Assembly (NCBI RefSeq): GCF_002412165.1
Contig: NZ_NXIA01000007.1
Span: 1-37,620, forward strand
Reading direction: 5' to 3'
Length of the DNA stretch: 37,620 nt
Source: Curtobacterium sp. 'Ferrero'
GTDB taxonomy: Bacteria > Actinomycetota > Actinomycetes > Actinomycetales > Microbacteriaceae
The notes under the pieces were generated by a model that saw only the letters and a list, made by a program, of their open reading frames with translations, was not told the DNA's origin and did not search any database. Below, in pieces: positions 29,652 through 36,724 of the stretch; position 1 is the stretch's first letter; every line of letters starts with the position of its first letter. The position numbers and the translations under genes were made by a program.

Positions 29652-30275
29652 ATGACGAGCGCTGCCGACGACGCGTGGCCCGAACTCACCGAGATGATCG
29701 GCGCGGCACCGTCCGCCCGGATCCTCGACGGCGGGTCGATCGAGGACCTCGCTCGGCTCGGGCTCACGGAGCGGTCGTACCTCGGTGCGCTGGTCCGGCA
29801 CACCGGCGGCGTCGTGATCGACGACGGCTGGCTCCGCCTGTTGGGCGGCGCCGGCGGGCAGTTGCCTTCCCTCGTCGACGTCAACGCGCGGTCCTCCGGA
29901 CTCTGCGTCGTCGGGTTCGACGTCCTCGGCGGCGTCTTCGCACTCGACGGTGGTGCATTCGGCAGTGGAGACGGGAGCGTCCACTACTTCGCCCCGGACA
30001 GTCTCGAGTGGGAGGCGCTCGACGTCTCGCACAGCCGCTTCGTCACGGCGATGCTCACTGACGCGATCGGGAAGTTCGCCGAGTCCCTCCGTTGGGACGG
30101 GTGGCGCGACGAGACCTCAGCCCTCGCGCTCGATCACGGCGTGTCGCTCTACCCGCCGTTGTCCACCGCCGAGGGCAAGGACCCGAGCGCGAGCAGTCGG
30201 CGGCCGGTGCACATGTCGGAGCTGGTGGGAGACTTCTGGCCCGGAGTCACCACGGGCCACGACCGGAACTGCTGA
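29652..30275 (+). CDS. DUF2625 family protein
   Basis: 207 residues. Strong family pattern: TERSYLGALVRHTGGVVIDDGWLRLLGG (about 38-65), FDVLGGVFALDGGAFGSGDG (about 88-107) and VHYFAPDSLEWEALD. DUF2625 proteins are soluble and uncharacterised. The ATG at 29652 gives the normal N-terminus (DDAWPELTEMI). A GTG 45 bases upstream adds unlike residues. No clear TAnnnT or ribosome site precedes it. The stop is 17 bases from the stop of a convergent GNAT gene. Confidence 0.85.
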   Translation: MTSAADDAWPELTEMIGAAPSARILDGGSIEDLARLGLTERSYLGALVRHTGGVVIDDGWLRLLGGAGGQLPSLVDVNARSSGLCVVGFDVLGGVFALDGGAFGSGDGSVHYFAPDSLEWEALDVSHSRFVTAMLTDAIGKFAESLRWDGWRDETSALALDHGVSLYPPLSTAEGKDPSASSRRPVHMSELVGDFWPGVTTGHDRNC

Positions 30276-30292
30276 TCGCTCGATCCCCGGTG

Positions 30293-30787
30293 TCAGCCGG
30301 CGAGCGGGAGGTGGAACACCAGCTCCGGCCCGTCCTCGGGATCGTCGACCACGCCCACCTGCTCGAAGCCGAGCCGCCGTACGATCCGCAGTGACGCCTC
30401 GTTCGACGGGGCGACCGACGCGACGACGGTGCGGACCCGTCCGGAGGCACGGGCCTCGGCGACGAGCAGTGCGGCCGCGCGCGAAGCGAACCCGCGCCCG
30501 CGGTGGGCCGGATCGATCTCGTACGAGATCTCGACCGACCCCTCCGGCGAGGGGGCCGCATGGAACCCGGCGATCCCGACCGCCGGCTCGACGCCGTCGA
30601 CGAACAGGGGTCGCGCGATCCACTCCAGGTCGGCGGGGTGCTCGCGGACCTGCGACTCGCGGATCGCCCACAGCCACTGCATCGGTGGGCCGGCGACGTA
30701 CCCTCCCAGTCGCCCGACGAGCGCCGCTCCGGGTGCACCGGCGGCGAGCGCGGCGAGTTCCGGCTGGGTGAGCGCTTCGGTGTGCAC
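30293..30787 (-). CDS. GNAT-family N-acetyltransferase
   Basis: 164 residues. Acetyl-CoA loop HRGRGFASRAAALLV (95-109) and VASVAPSNEASLRIVRRLGFEQVG (about 122-145), the RimJ/RimL-like arrangement. Substrate unknown. GTG at 30787 is supported by TATCCT on the minus strand six bases upstream. It is divergent from the GntR regulator; the 92-base gap contains that gene's operator. Confidence 0.87.
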   Translation of the reverse strand: MHTEALTQPELAALAAGAPGAALVGRLGGYVAGPPMQWLWAIRESQVREHPADLEWIARPLFVDGVEPAVGIAGFHAAPSPEGSVEISYEIDPAHRGRGFASRAAALLVAEARASGRVRTVVASVAPSNEASLRIVRRLGFEQVGVVDDPEDGPELVFHLPLAG

Positions 30788-30793
30788 TGCTGC

Positions 30794-30799
30794 AGGATA
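30794..30799 (-). promoter_or_regulatory. Leaderless -10 (TATCCT) of the GNAT gene
   Basis: TATCCT on the minus strand ends six bases before the GTG at 30787. Confidence 0.5.
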
Positions 30800-30844
30800 G
30801 GACCACCTCCGCGAGTCGCGCGGTCGTCGATCTGGGCGCAGATG

Positions 30845-30873
30845 TTGTTGTACAGGTCTTGTACATGTACGCT
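30845..30873 (+). promoter_or_regulatory. Leaderless promoter of the GntR operon
   Basis: TTGTTG (30845-30850), 17-base spacer, TACGCT (30868-30873). The start point would fall on or next to the A of the ATG at 30880. No ribosome site exists before the ATG, so the mRNA is probably leaderless. Confidence 0.55.
30849..30865. promoter_or_regulatory. Probable GntR operator TGTACA-N5-TGTACA
   Basis: Two TGTACA boxes (30849-30854 and 30860-30865), each self-complementary, with a five-base spacer make a 17-bp symmetrical site. A further palindrome GTACATGTAC spans 30861-30870. The site fills the -35/-10 spacer, where bound repressor would block polymerase: autoregulation is likely. Confidence 0.65.
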
Positions 30874-30879
30874 GCAGTC

Positions 30880-31590
30880 ATGGCAGTCTCCTCGAAGCGG
30901 CGTGTCGTCGCCGATGCGCTTCGCGAAGCGATCGCGACCGGGCGCTACCGCGCCGGTGACCGGCTCCCGGGTGAGCACGACCTCGCCGAGCGCTTCGCCG
31001 TGAGCCGCGGGACGATCCGGGCCGCACTCGCGGACCTCGCCGACGAGGAGTACATCGCCACCAGGGGCGGTATCGGGTCGCTCGTGACGTTCGACGGCGC
31101 GGCGCTCGACCCGCGCGACGGTTGGGCTCGGTCCATCGCGGCTTCCGGAACCGAGGTGACCACCAGGATCCTGCGGCTCGAGCGTCTGGACGACTCGGAC
31201 CTCCAGGCCGAGGTCGACGCGACCGACCGGACGTTCGTCGCCGTGGACCGGCTGCGGTGCGTCGACGGCGGACGACCGGTCTCGCTCGAGCGGAGCGTCC
31301 TGCCGTACGTCGGCCGGCTGGCCGCGGCGACGACCGACGGCCTCGTGGAGGACTCCCTCACCGCGACCATCGCCGAGGCCGGTCTCGTCCCTGCAACCGC
31401 CGAGCAGTGGATCGACGTCGTTCCCCTGGAGGTCGACGACGCCGCGCTGCTCGACCGGCCCGCCGGCACCCCGTTCTTGCGGAGCCGCCGGCTCTCCCGC
31501 GGTGCGGACGGGTCCTTCGTCGAACGGGTGGACAGCCTCCTGGACCCCGCTCGCTTCCGCCTCCACATGCGCTTCGGGACCGCACGATGA
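30880..31590 (+). CDS. GntR-family regulator, HutC/UTRA type (YegW-like)
   Basis: 236 residues. An N-terminal GntR winged helix (about 5-70: VVADALREAIATGRYRAGDRLP, LAERFAVSRGTIRAALADL, then GGIGSLV) is followed by a UTRA effector domain (about 80-232) with RLRCVDGGRPVSLERSVLPY and LLDRPAGTPFLRSRRLS. It binds a small metabolite to relieve repression. The ATG at 30880 is preferred over one seven codons upstream because a -10 ends six bases before it. Its stop overlaps the ATG of the next gene (ATGA). Gene order (GntR, ARH hydrolase, permease, PfkB kinase) parallels E. coli yegW/U/T/V. Confidence 0.88.
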   Translation: MAVSSKRRVVADALREAIATGRYRAGDRLPGEHDLAERFAVSRGTIRAALADLADEEYIATRGGIGSLVTFDGAALDPRDGWARSIAASGTEVTTRILRLERLDDSDLQAEVDATDRTFVAVDRLRCVDGGRPVSLERSVLPYVGRLAAATTDGLVEDSLTATIAEAGLVPATAEQWIDVVPLEVDDAALLDRPAGTPFLRSRRLSRGADGSFVERVDSLLDPARFRLHMRFGTAR

Positions 31591-32618
31591 CGACCGACCG
31601 ACGACTGGACACCGTGGACCTCCGCTCCTCCCGCCCCAACGCGCTCGCAGCCCTGACCGGTCTCGCGATCGGCGATGCCCTCGGCATGCCGACACAGTCC
31701 CTGTCCCTCCCGCAGATCCGCGCAGACCACGGCAGGATCTGCCGCTTCGAGGACGCCGGCCCCCACCAGCGGATCGCTGCGGGGATGCCGGCCGGCACCG
31801 TCACCGACGACACCGAGCAAGCCCTCATGGTCGCCGGCCTCCTGATCGAGGGCGATGGGCAGCTCGATCCCACGCGGTTCGCCGAGGCGCTCATCGCCTG
31901 GGAACGGGCGATGGAGGCGAAGGGTTCGCTCGACCTGCTCGGTCCGAGCACGAAGACCGCCGTCCAGCGGATCCTCGACGGCGTCCCGGCTGACGAAGCA
32001 GGGTCGACCGGGACGACGAACGGCGCTGCGATGCGGATCGCCCCCGTGGGCATCGCCGTGCCCTCCGGGGACCTGGGTCGCCTGGTGGACGCCGTCCAGG
32101 ACGCCAGCCGCGTGACCCACGACACCGGGATCGGCATCGCCGGCGCCAGCGCGATCGCCGCGGCGGTGAGCGCCGGGATCGACGGCGCGACCCGGTCGGC
32201 AGCCCTCGACGCCGCTGTGGCCGCCGCTGCCATCGGCGCGCGGCGCGGCAACTGGGTCGCTGGTGCGGACATCGCGGCGAAGACCGCGTGGGCGCGCGGT
32301 TTCCTGCCCGGCGTCGCTCCGGCCGACCGGATCGACGCGGTCTCCCAGCTCATCGGCACCAGTGTCGCCAGCCAGGAGTCCGTCGTCGCCGCCCTCGCGC
32401 TCGTCGCCCTCGACCTCGATCCGTGGGAGACCCTGTGCACCGCGGCGTCGCTCGGCGGCGACACGGACACGATCGCGGCGATGGCCGGAGCGGTGCTCGG
32501 TGCCGTGCACGGCCCGACCGCCTGGCCCGCTGACGCCGTCGTCACCGTGACGACGGTCAACACCCTCGACCTGGATCCCCTGGTCGACGGCCTCCTCGCG
32601 CTCCGCACCCGGAGCTGA
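31587..32618 (+). CDS. ADP-ribosylglycohydrolase-fold hydrolase (YegU-like)
   Basis: 343 residues. The di-metal site of the ARH fold is intact: GTVTDDTEQ (TDDTE 73-77) and LGGDTDTIAAMAG (DTDT 292-295). Other family marks are LAIGDALGMP (26-35), NGAAMRIAPVG (145-155) and VTHDT (177-181). Enzymes of this fold cleave the N- or O-glycosidic bond to ADP-ribose, and some act on other ribosides. With a nucleobase-type permease and a sugar kinase beside it, a ribosyl-compound hydrolase is more likely than a protein de-ADP-ribosylase; this is inference. Start overlaps the GntR stop by four bases. Confidence 0.88.
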   Translation: MTTDRRLDTVDLRSSRPNALAALTGLAIGDALGMPTQSLSLPQIRADHGRICRFEDAGPHQRIAAGMPAGTVTDDTEQALMVAGLLIEGDGQLDPTRFAEALIAWERAMEAKGSLDLLGPSTKTAVQRILDGVPADEAGSTGTTNGAAMRIAPVGIAVPSGDLGRLVDAVQDASRVTHDTGIGIAGASAIAAAVSAGIDGATRSAALDAAVAAAAIGARRGNWVAGADIAAKTAWARGFLPGVAPADRIDAVSQLIGTSVASQESVVAALALVALDLDPWETLCTAASLGGDTDTIAAMAGAVLGAVHGPTAWPADAVVTVTTVNTLDLDPLVDGLLALRTRS

Positions 32619-32674
32619 CCACCCACCCGTTCACCCACCGGCCGCGGACGAGCCCTCCGCGACACCTCCTCGGC

Positions 32675-32686
32675 GCACGATCGTGC
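32675..32686. promoter_or_regulatory. 12-bp palindrome in the ARH-permease gap
   Basis: GCACGATCGTGC is perfectly symmetrical and lies 62 bases before the permease ATG in a 129-base gap. It could be a second control site or a weak hairpin within the transcript. It does not resemble the TGTACA operator. Confidence 0.3.
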
Positions 32687-32747
32687 TCTCGAAGGTCGAT
32701 CGCGCCCCGATGCCAGAACCCACCCTTCCGACGACGTAAGAGGAACC

Positions 32748-34283
32748 ATGTCCGACCCCACCGCCACGCTCAGCAGCGGCACCCTGACGACCATCGAACA
32801 ACGCGGCATCGAACCCGTCCCCCACGACGAACGGAACGGCACCCCCGGAGCGCTCTTCTGGGTGTGGTTCGCCGCGAACATCTCCATCCTGGGACTCCCA
32901 CTCGGCGCGACGCTCGTCGCGTTCCAGGGCTTGACGATCTGGCAGGCGCTCCTGGTGGCGGTCATCGGCGCCGCCGGGTCCTTCGCCGTGGTCGGGGTGA
33001 TCTCCATCGCCGGGCGTCGGGGCGGCGCCCCCGGCCTGACACTCAGCCGAGCCGTCTTCGGCGTCCGCGGCAACATCGGGCCGACGTTCGTGTCGCTGCT
33101 GTCCCGACTCGGGTGGGAGACGGTGAACACCACGACCGCCGCGTTCGTCCTGCTCTCACTGTTCACGATCCTGTTCGGCACCGACGGCGACGCCAAGGCG
33201 AACCCGGTCCTCACGATCGTCGCGATCCTCGTCTTCGTCGCCGCGACCGTCCTCATCTCGGGCCTCGGCCACGCGTTCATCGTCGCCGTCCAGAAGTGGG
33301 CGACGTGGGTGTTCGGAGCGCTGAACGTGTTCGTCGCGGTGTTCCTGGTCCTCCGGGTCGACTGGCACGTGGTGAGCGCGCAGCCCGCCGGACCGGTCGC
33401 CGCGATGGCGATCGGCATCGGGACGATCGCCGCCGGCACCGGCATCGGCTGGGCGACCGCCGGTGCCGACATCGCCCGCTACACCCGCACGTCGGTGAAG
33501 GCCGGTGCACTGGTCGTCTCGAGTGCGGCCGGAGCCGGCATCCCGCTCGTCGTCCTGGTCGGCCTCGGCGCGCTCGTCTCGGCAGGTGACCCCTCGCTGG
33601 CGAAGGCCGGCGACCCGGTCGCCGCGATCCGCGACCTGCTGCCGAGCTGGATGGCGATCCCGTACCTGATCGCCGCGTTCGGTGGACTCCTGCTCTCGAA
33701 CCACCTGTCCGTCTACTCCGCCAGCCTCACGACGCTGACCCTCGGTGTGAAGGTCCCGCGTGTCTGGGCCGTCGCCGTGGACGTCGTGGTCACCACCCTC
33801 GGAGCGATGTACTTCATGCTCGTCGCCGACGGGTTCTACGCACCGTTCATCACCTTCATCTCCGTGCTCGCCGTCCCGATCACCGCCTGGCTCGGCGTGT
33901 TCATCGCCGACATGATCCGGCGTCGCTGGTACGACCCGGTGGCCCTGCTCGACCTGCGCCCGGGTGGCCGGTACTGGTACCGCGGCGGCGTCGCGTGGGG
34001 TGCCCTCGCGGCCTGGGTCGTCGCGATCGTCGTCGGCTTCCTCTTCACCAAGGTCCAGATCGGCGATGCGGACCCGGTCTTCGTCGGCTCCCTCTCGGGC
34101 ACCTGGGTCGGCGCGAACGGCCTCGGTTGGATCGTCACGTTCGTCGTCGCGGCCGCTGTCTACCTGCTGGCCGGTGGCGCCCGCGGTCAGGTCGACAGCC
34201 CCGCGCCGCACACGACGGGCGCGGTCACGACGGCCGGGCACACGACGAGCGCGGACACCACCGCTCCGGTGCACGACCGATGA
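32748..34283 (+). CDS. NCS1-family nucleobase/nucleoside permease (CodB type)
   Basis: 511 residues, about 12 predicted helices. The N-terminal cytoplasmic IEQRGIEPVPHDERNGTP (about 16-33) is a hallmark of NCS1 cytosine/purine/allantoin permeases, followed by FWVWFAANISILGLPLGA (about 37-54). The mid-region GIGWATAGADIARYTRT (about 230-246) is the conserved helix 6 segment. It imports a nucleobase, nucleoside or related compound with a cation. The last 30 residues are a Thr/His/Ala tail encoded by a short direct repeat (34209-34224 and 34239-34254). GAGG lies five bases before the ATG. The stop overlaps the kinase ATG by four bases. Confidence 0.9.
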   Translation: MSDPTATLSSGTLTTIEQRGIEPVPHDERNGTPGALFWVWFAANISILGLPLGATLVAFQGLTIWQALLVAVIGAAGSFAVVGVISIAGRRGGAPGLTLSRAVFGVRGNIGPTFVSLLSRLGWETVNTTTAAFVLLSLFTILFGTDGDAKANPVLTIVAILVFVAATVLISGLGHAFIVAVQKWATWVFGALNVFVAVFLVLRVDWHVVSAQPAGPVAAMAIGIGTIAAGTGIGWATAGADIARYTRTSVKAGALVVSSAAGAGIPLVVLVGLGALVSAGDPSLAKAGDPVAAIRDLLPSWMAIPYLIAAFGGLLLSNHLSVYSASLTTLTLGVKVPRVWAVAVDVVVTTLGAMYFMLVADGFYAPFITFISVLAVPITAWLGVFIADMIRRRWYDPVALLDLRPGGRYWYRGGVAWGALAAWVVAIVVGFLFTKVQIGDADPVFVGSLSGTWVGANGLGWIVTFVVAAAVYLLAGGARGQVDSPAPHTTGAVTTAGHTTSADTTAPVHDR

Positions 34284-35200
34284 GCCGCCTCGTCTCCGTC
34301 GGCAACGTCATCGTCGACATCGTCATGCGCGTCGACGCGATCCCGGAGCCGGGCGGGGACGTCATCGCCTCGGCTTCGGAGATCGCCGCGGGCGGCGGCC
34401 TGAACACGATGGTCGCCGCCGTTCGTGACGGGATGGACGTCGCGTTCGCGGGTCAGTACGGCACCGGCCCCTTCGGGGACGTCGTCCGGCGTGCCTTGGC
34501 CGAGTCGGGGGTCGAGGTCGTCCAGCCAGGACTCACGGACCTCGACAGCGGTTACTGCGTCGCACTCGTCGACGCCACGTCCGAGCGGACGTTCGTCACG
34601 AGCGTCGGCGCCGAGGGCCGACTCGGCTCGGCGGACCTCGAGCGGGTGCGCGTCGACGAGGACGACACGGTGTACGTCTCGGGCTACGGACTCGCTCACC
34701 CGGTGAACGGCGCCGCGATCGCCGACTGGGTGCGGACCCTGCCGAGCGGGGTGCGGGTCGTCCTCGATCCGTCTCCCCTCGTCGACACCCTGGATCCGTC
34801 GGTGGTCGGCCCCGTGATGGCGCGTGCCGACATCGTCAGCGCCAACAGCCGGGAGGCGCGGCTCATGTCACCGACCGCGGCGTCGCTCCCCGAGGCGGCG
34901 GCGTCGATCGCCGCGTCCGCCGGCTGCACCGTCCTGGTCCGCGACGGCGCCGAGGGGTGCTGGGTGGCCGAAGTCGGGTCTGCACCGGTCCTCGTACCGG
35001 GCTTCGCGGTCGAAGCGGTCGACTCCAACGGCGCGGGGGACGCGCACGGCGGAGTGCTCGTCGCGGCGCTGGCGCGGGGCGAGACCCTGGTGGACGCGGT
35101 CCGCCGCGCCAACGCCGCCGCGGCCCTGGCCGTCACCGAGCACGGTCCGGCGACGGCGCCCACCGCTGCTCGGACGGACGCGTTCCTCGCCACCCGCTGA
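34280..35200 (+). CDS. PfkB-family carbohydrate kinase (YegV-like)
   Basis: 306 residues. N-terminal GNVIVDIVMRVDAIPEPGGD (8-27) and GGGLNTMVAA (38-47) form the sugar-binding entry. Catalytic segment DSNGAGDAHGG (248-258), with D254 as base and the GAGD anion hole, differs from the usual DTxGAGDxF by Ser for Thr and His for Phe. It transfers phosphate from ATP to a sugar or nucleoside; ribose freed by the ARH-fold enzyme or an intact nucleoside is plausible. ATGA coupling with the permease makes transport and phosphorylation stoichiometric. The next gene converges on it 43 bases away. Confidence 0.88.
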   Translation: MSRLVSVGNVIVDIVMRVDAIPEPGGDVIASASEIAAGGGLNTMVAAVRDGMDVAFAGQYGTGPFGDVVRRALAESGVEVVQPGLTDLDSGYCVALVDATSERTFVTSVGAEGRLGSADLERVRVDEDDTVYVSGYGLAHPVNGAAIADWVRTLPSGVRVVLDPSPLVDTLDPSVVGPVMARADIVSANSREARLMSPTAASLPEAAASIAASAGCTVLVRDGAEGCWVAEVGSAPVLVPGFAVEAVDSNGAGDAHGGVLVAALARGETLVDAVRRANAAAALAVTEHGPATAPTAARTDAFLATR

Positions 35201-35243
35201 CAGCGGTCGCGCCCGGTGACCGATTGCGGGAGCGTCCGGGAGT

Positions 35244-35657
35244 TCAGCCGAACACCGAGCCCCAGGTCACGTCCCCGTGGCAGAACACCACGGTCGTCCC
35301 GTCCCCGGCCCACACGTCGATCCACGTCGGAGCGCTCGGTCGGGGGCTGATCCGGGGCGGCGATGCCTTCGCTGCGAAGGACACGACGGCGACCTCGGGC
35401 CAGACGGGTCGACACGGTCCGCCGCCTCCGCAACCACACGCCTCGAACGCGACCTCGGCGCCGTCGCGCACGAGTGCCGCGGCTCGTTCCCCACTGATGT
35501 CCGAGTCGACGAGGGCGAGGCGCGCAGCAGCGGGCGTGAAGAGTTCGCCGGCGAGGTTGAACGTGCCCGGACGGACGGCGGACCGGCCGGTTGACGCGTG
35601 CACTGCAGACGCCGTGCTCCGATCGGCGGTCTTCGTCGTCCGGGCTCGCGAGGTCAC
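35244..35657 (-). CDS. Small hypothetical protein, third gene of RES operon
   Basis: 137 residues from a GTG that overlaps the preceding stop by four bases. An Arg/Thr-rich N-terminus (about 1-30) precedes FNLAGELFTPAAARLALVDSDISGERAAALVRDGAEVAFEA (about 32-72 region), a Cys cluster CGCGGGGPC (about 73-81) and a C-terminal part with TWIDVWAGDGTTVVFCHGDVTWG. Three Cys in nine residues plus a His-containing end could bind a metal. I recognise no family. Position in the operon suggests it acts with the RES-domain protein or the middle gene. Confidence 0.6.
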   Translation of the reverse strand: MTSRARTTKTADRSTASAVHASTGRSAVRPGTFNLAGELFTPAAARLALVDSDISGERAAALVRDGAEVAFEACGCGGGGPCRPVWPEVAVVSFAAKASPPRISPRPSAPTWIDVWAGDGTTVVFCHGDVTWGSVFG

Positions 35658-36076
35658 GGTGTCAGTCTCCCACCGCGTCGGTCGTCCCCGGCAGCCGCGA
35701 GTCTCGGGAAGGATTCGCGCAGCACCCGAGCGACGACCGCGGGGTCCGTCGTCCACTCGACGTCGAGCGCATCGGTGATCTCGTCGATGAAGCTCCCGGC
35801 GTGCGGCTTCGGGAAGTCGACGGTCTCGTGCTCCAGGAGGAGGTTCCCGTCCAGGTCGAACAGGTCACCGCAGTCGACGGTCTCGATGTCCCACGCGTCC
35901 GCGCGGCCCCCTCGGTTCAGGTACGGGAAGACGTACAGGTACTCGCCCGAGCGCGGCCCCGCGCCGACGATGCCCACCATGCCACCGACCGCCCACTCCG
36001 CTACCGGGGGCAGTCGTGGGCTCCGAGGGACGGTCGGAGCGGGCGGGACCCGCCTCCGGCGCCAGGACACCGTCAC
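35654..36076 (-). CDS. Hypothetical protein, second gene of RES operon
   Basis: 140 residues from GTG at 36076, overlapping the RES gene stop as GTGA. A basic Pro/Arg N-terminus (about 1-25) precedes EWAVGGMVGIVGAGPRSGEYLYVFPYLN (about 28-55) and an acidic middle (AWDIETVDCGDLFDLDGNLLLEHETVDFPKPHAGSFIDE, about 60-100; shown here as key residues D, E and a single Cys), ending in helices (VVARVLRESFPRL). The acidic, globular character would suit an inhibitor or antitoxin-like partner, but no homology is recognised. The stop overlaps the start of the third gene by four bases. Confidence 0.6.
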   Translation of the reverse strand: MTVSWRRRRVPPAPTVPRSPRLPPVAEWAVGGMVGIVGAGPRSGEYLYVFPYLNRGGRADAWDIETVDCGDLFDLDGNLLLEHETVDFPKPHAGSFIDEITDALDVEWTTDPAVVARVLRESFPRLAAAGDDRRGGRLTP

Positions 36077-36576
36077 CCCTCTGCGGCTGCCGCGCGCAGG
36101 CGCACCCGCGGGGCGCCCTCCACGTTCCACCGGAACAACACGAGGTGCCAGCGCCCCGGTTCGGTCCGCGACGGGTCGATGAGCCCGTCCGCCCCGAGCA
36201 CCTCGAGACGGTCCCGGACGAGCCAGGAGCGCGGGACGCCCCCGTCGGCCACGACGTCCTGCCACGGGGCGGAGGCGTCCGAGAGCTCGATGCCGGCGGC
36301 AGCGCGGGCGCTCGGGTCCCGCAGGTCCACGATGCCTGCCGCGTCGACGTCGAGCGCGACGATCGTCGGCTCGGCGGACCGAGCGTCGCGGTGCGCCTGC
36401 ATCGCGGCACGGACGCCCTCGACGGACGAGCTGCAGTACAGCGTCGGCTGGTCTGCTCGCGAGTACCGGCCCGCCGTCCGGGACCCGGCGAGCGCGGCAT
36501 CGCGGAACCTGGGGTCGACCGCCCGGTGGAACGTCCCTCGGACCGCCACCCCGATCGCCTGCGCACTCGTCTCCAC
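36073..36576 (-). CDS. RES-domain protein (candidate NAD+-acting toxin-like)
   Basis: 167 residues. RES-type landmarks in order: GTFHRAVDPRF (14-24, conserved Arg), GRYSRADQPTLYCSSS (36-51; family G-R-x-N/S...LY), VALDVDAAGIVDLRD (73-87), and GADGLIDPSRT then WHLVLFRW (128-150; family G-x-x-G-x-x-x-x-S ... N-L-V-L-F). RES proteins related to ParT, MbcT and Res degrade NAD+ or modify proteins. The acidic residue usually found after the LYxA/S segment is not obvious (VRAAMQAH). No Xre-type antitoxin adjoins. GTG at 36576 is the best start; no clear ribosome site. Divergent from a phosphotransferase. Confidence 0.65.
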   Translation of the reverse strand: METSAQAIGVAVRGTFHRAVDPRFRDAALAGSRTAGRYSRADQPTLYCSSSVEGVRAAMQAHRDARSAEPTIVALDVDAAGIVDLRDPSARAAAGIELSDASAPWQDVVADGGVPRSWLVRDRLEVLGADGLIDPSRTEPGRWHLVLFRWNVEGAPRVRLRAAAAEG

Positions 36577-36629
36577 ATCGTCAGCATGCCACCGTTCGGA
36601 TCGATCGTGCGGTCGAGGCGACCCACCAG

Positions 36630-36673
36630 CGGAAGGGAGGCGCGAGGCGGCGCCGCCACGCACCTCCCGTCCG
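36630..36673. repeat. Palindromic element copy 5 (between divergent genes)
   Basis: A 44-base palindrome with three mismatched pairs. Core GGGAGGCGCGAGGCGGC (36635-36651) pairs with GCCGCCACGCACCTCCC (36652-36668). It lies 54 bases upstream of the RES gene start and 52 bases upstream of the phosphotransferase start, so it cannot terminate either. Confidence 0.75.
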
Positions 36674-36724
36674 GAACGTGGTCACGCCCCACGTCCGTGC
36701 CGAGTCGGGCAGGATCGACCTGAC

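Noticed and set aside
28338..30032. Long minus-strand open frame opposite the sugar dehydrogenase and DUF2625 genes
   Set aside because: Mirror-image codon bias and no recognisable domain. It also crosses the 44-bp palindrome.
31358..33472. 700-codon minus-strand open frame opposite the GntR, ARH and permease genes
   Set aside because: Ala/Ser/Thr/Arg-rich composition with no domain pattern. The plus-strand genes carry intact motifs throughout.
35201..35243. Terminator between the PfkB kinase and the RES operon end
   Set aside because: Only a 5-bp stem CGGTC/GACCG with a 9-base loop is present; too weak to call.
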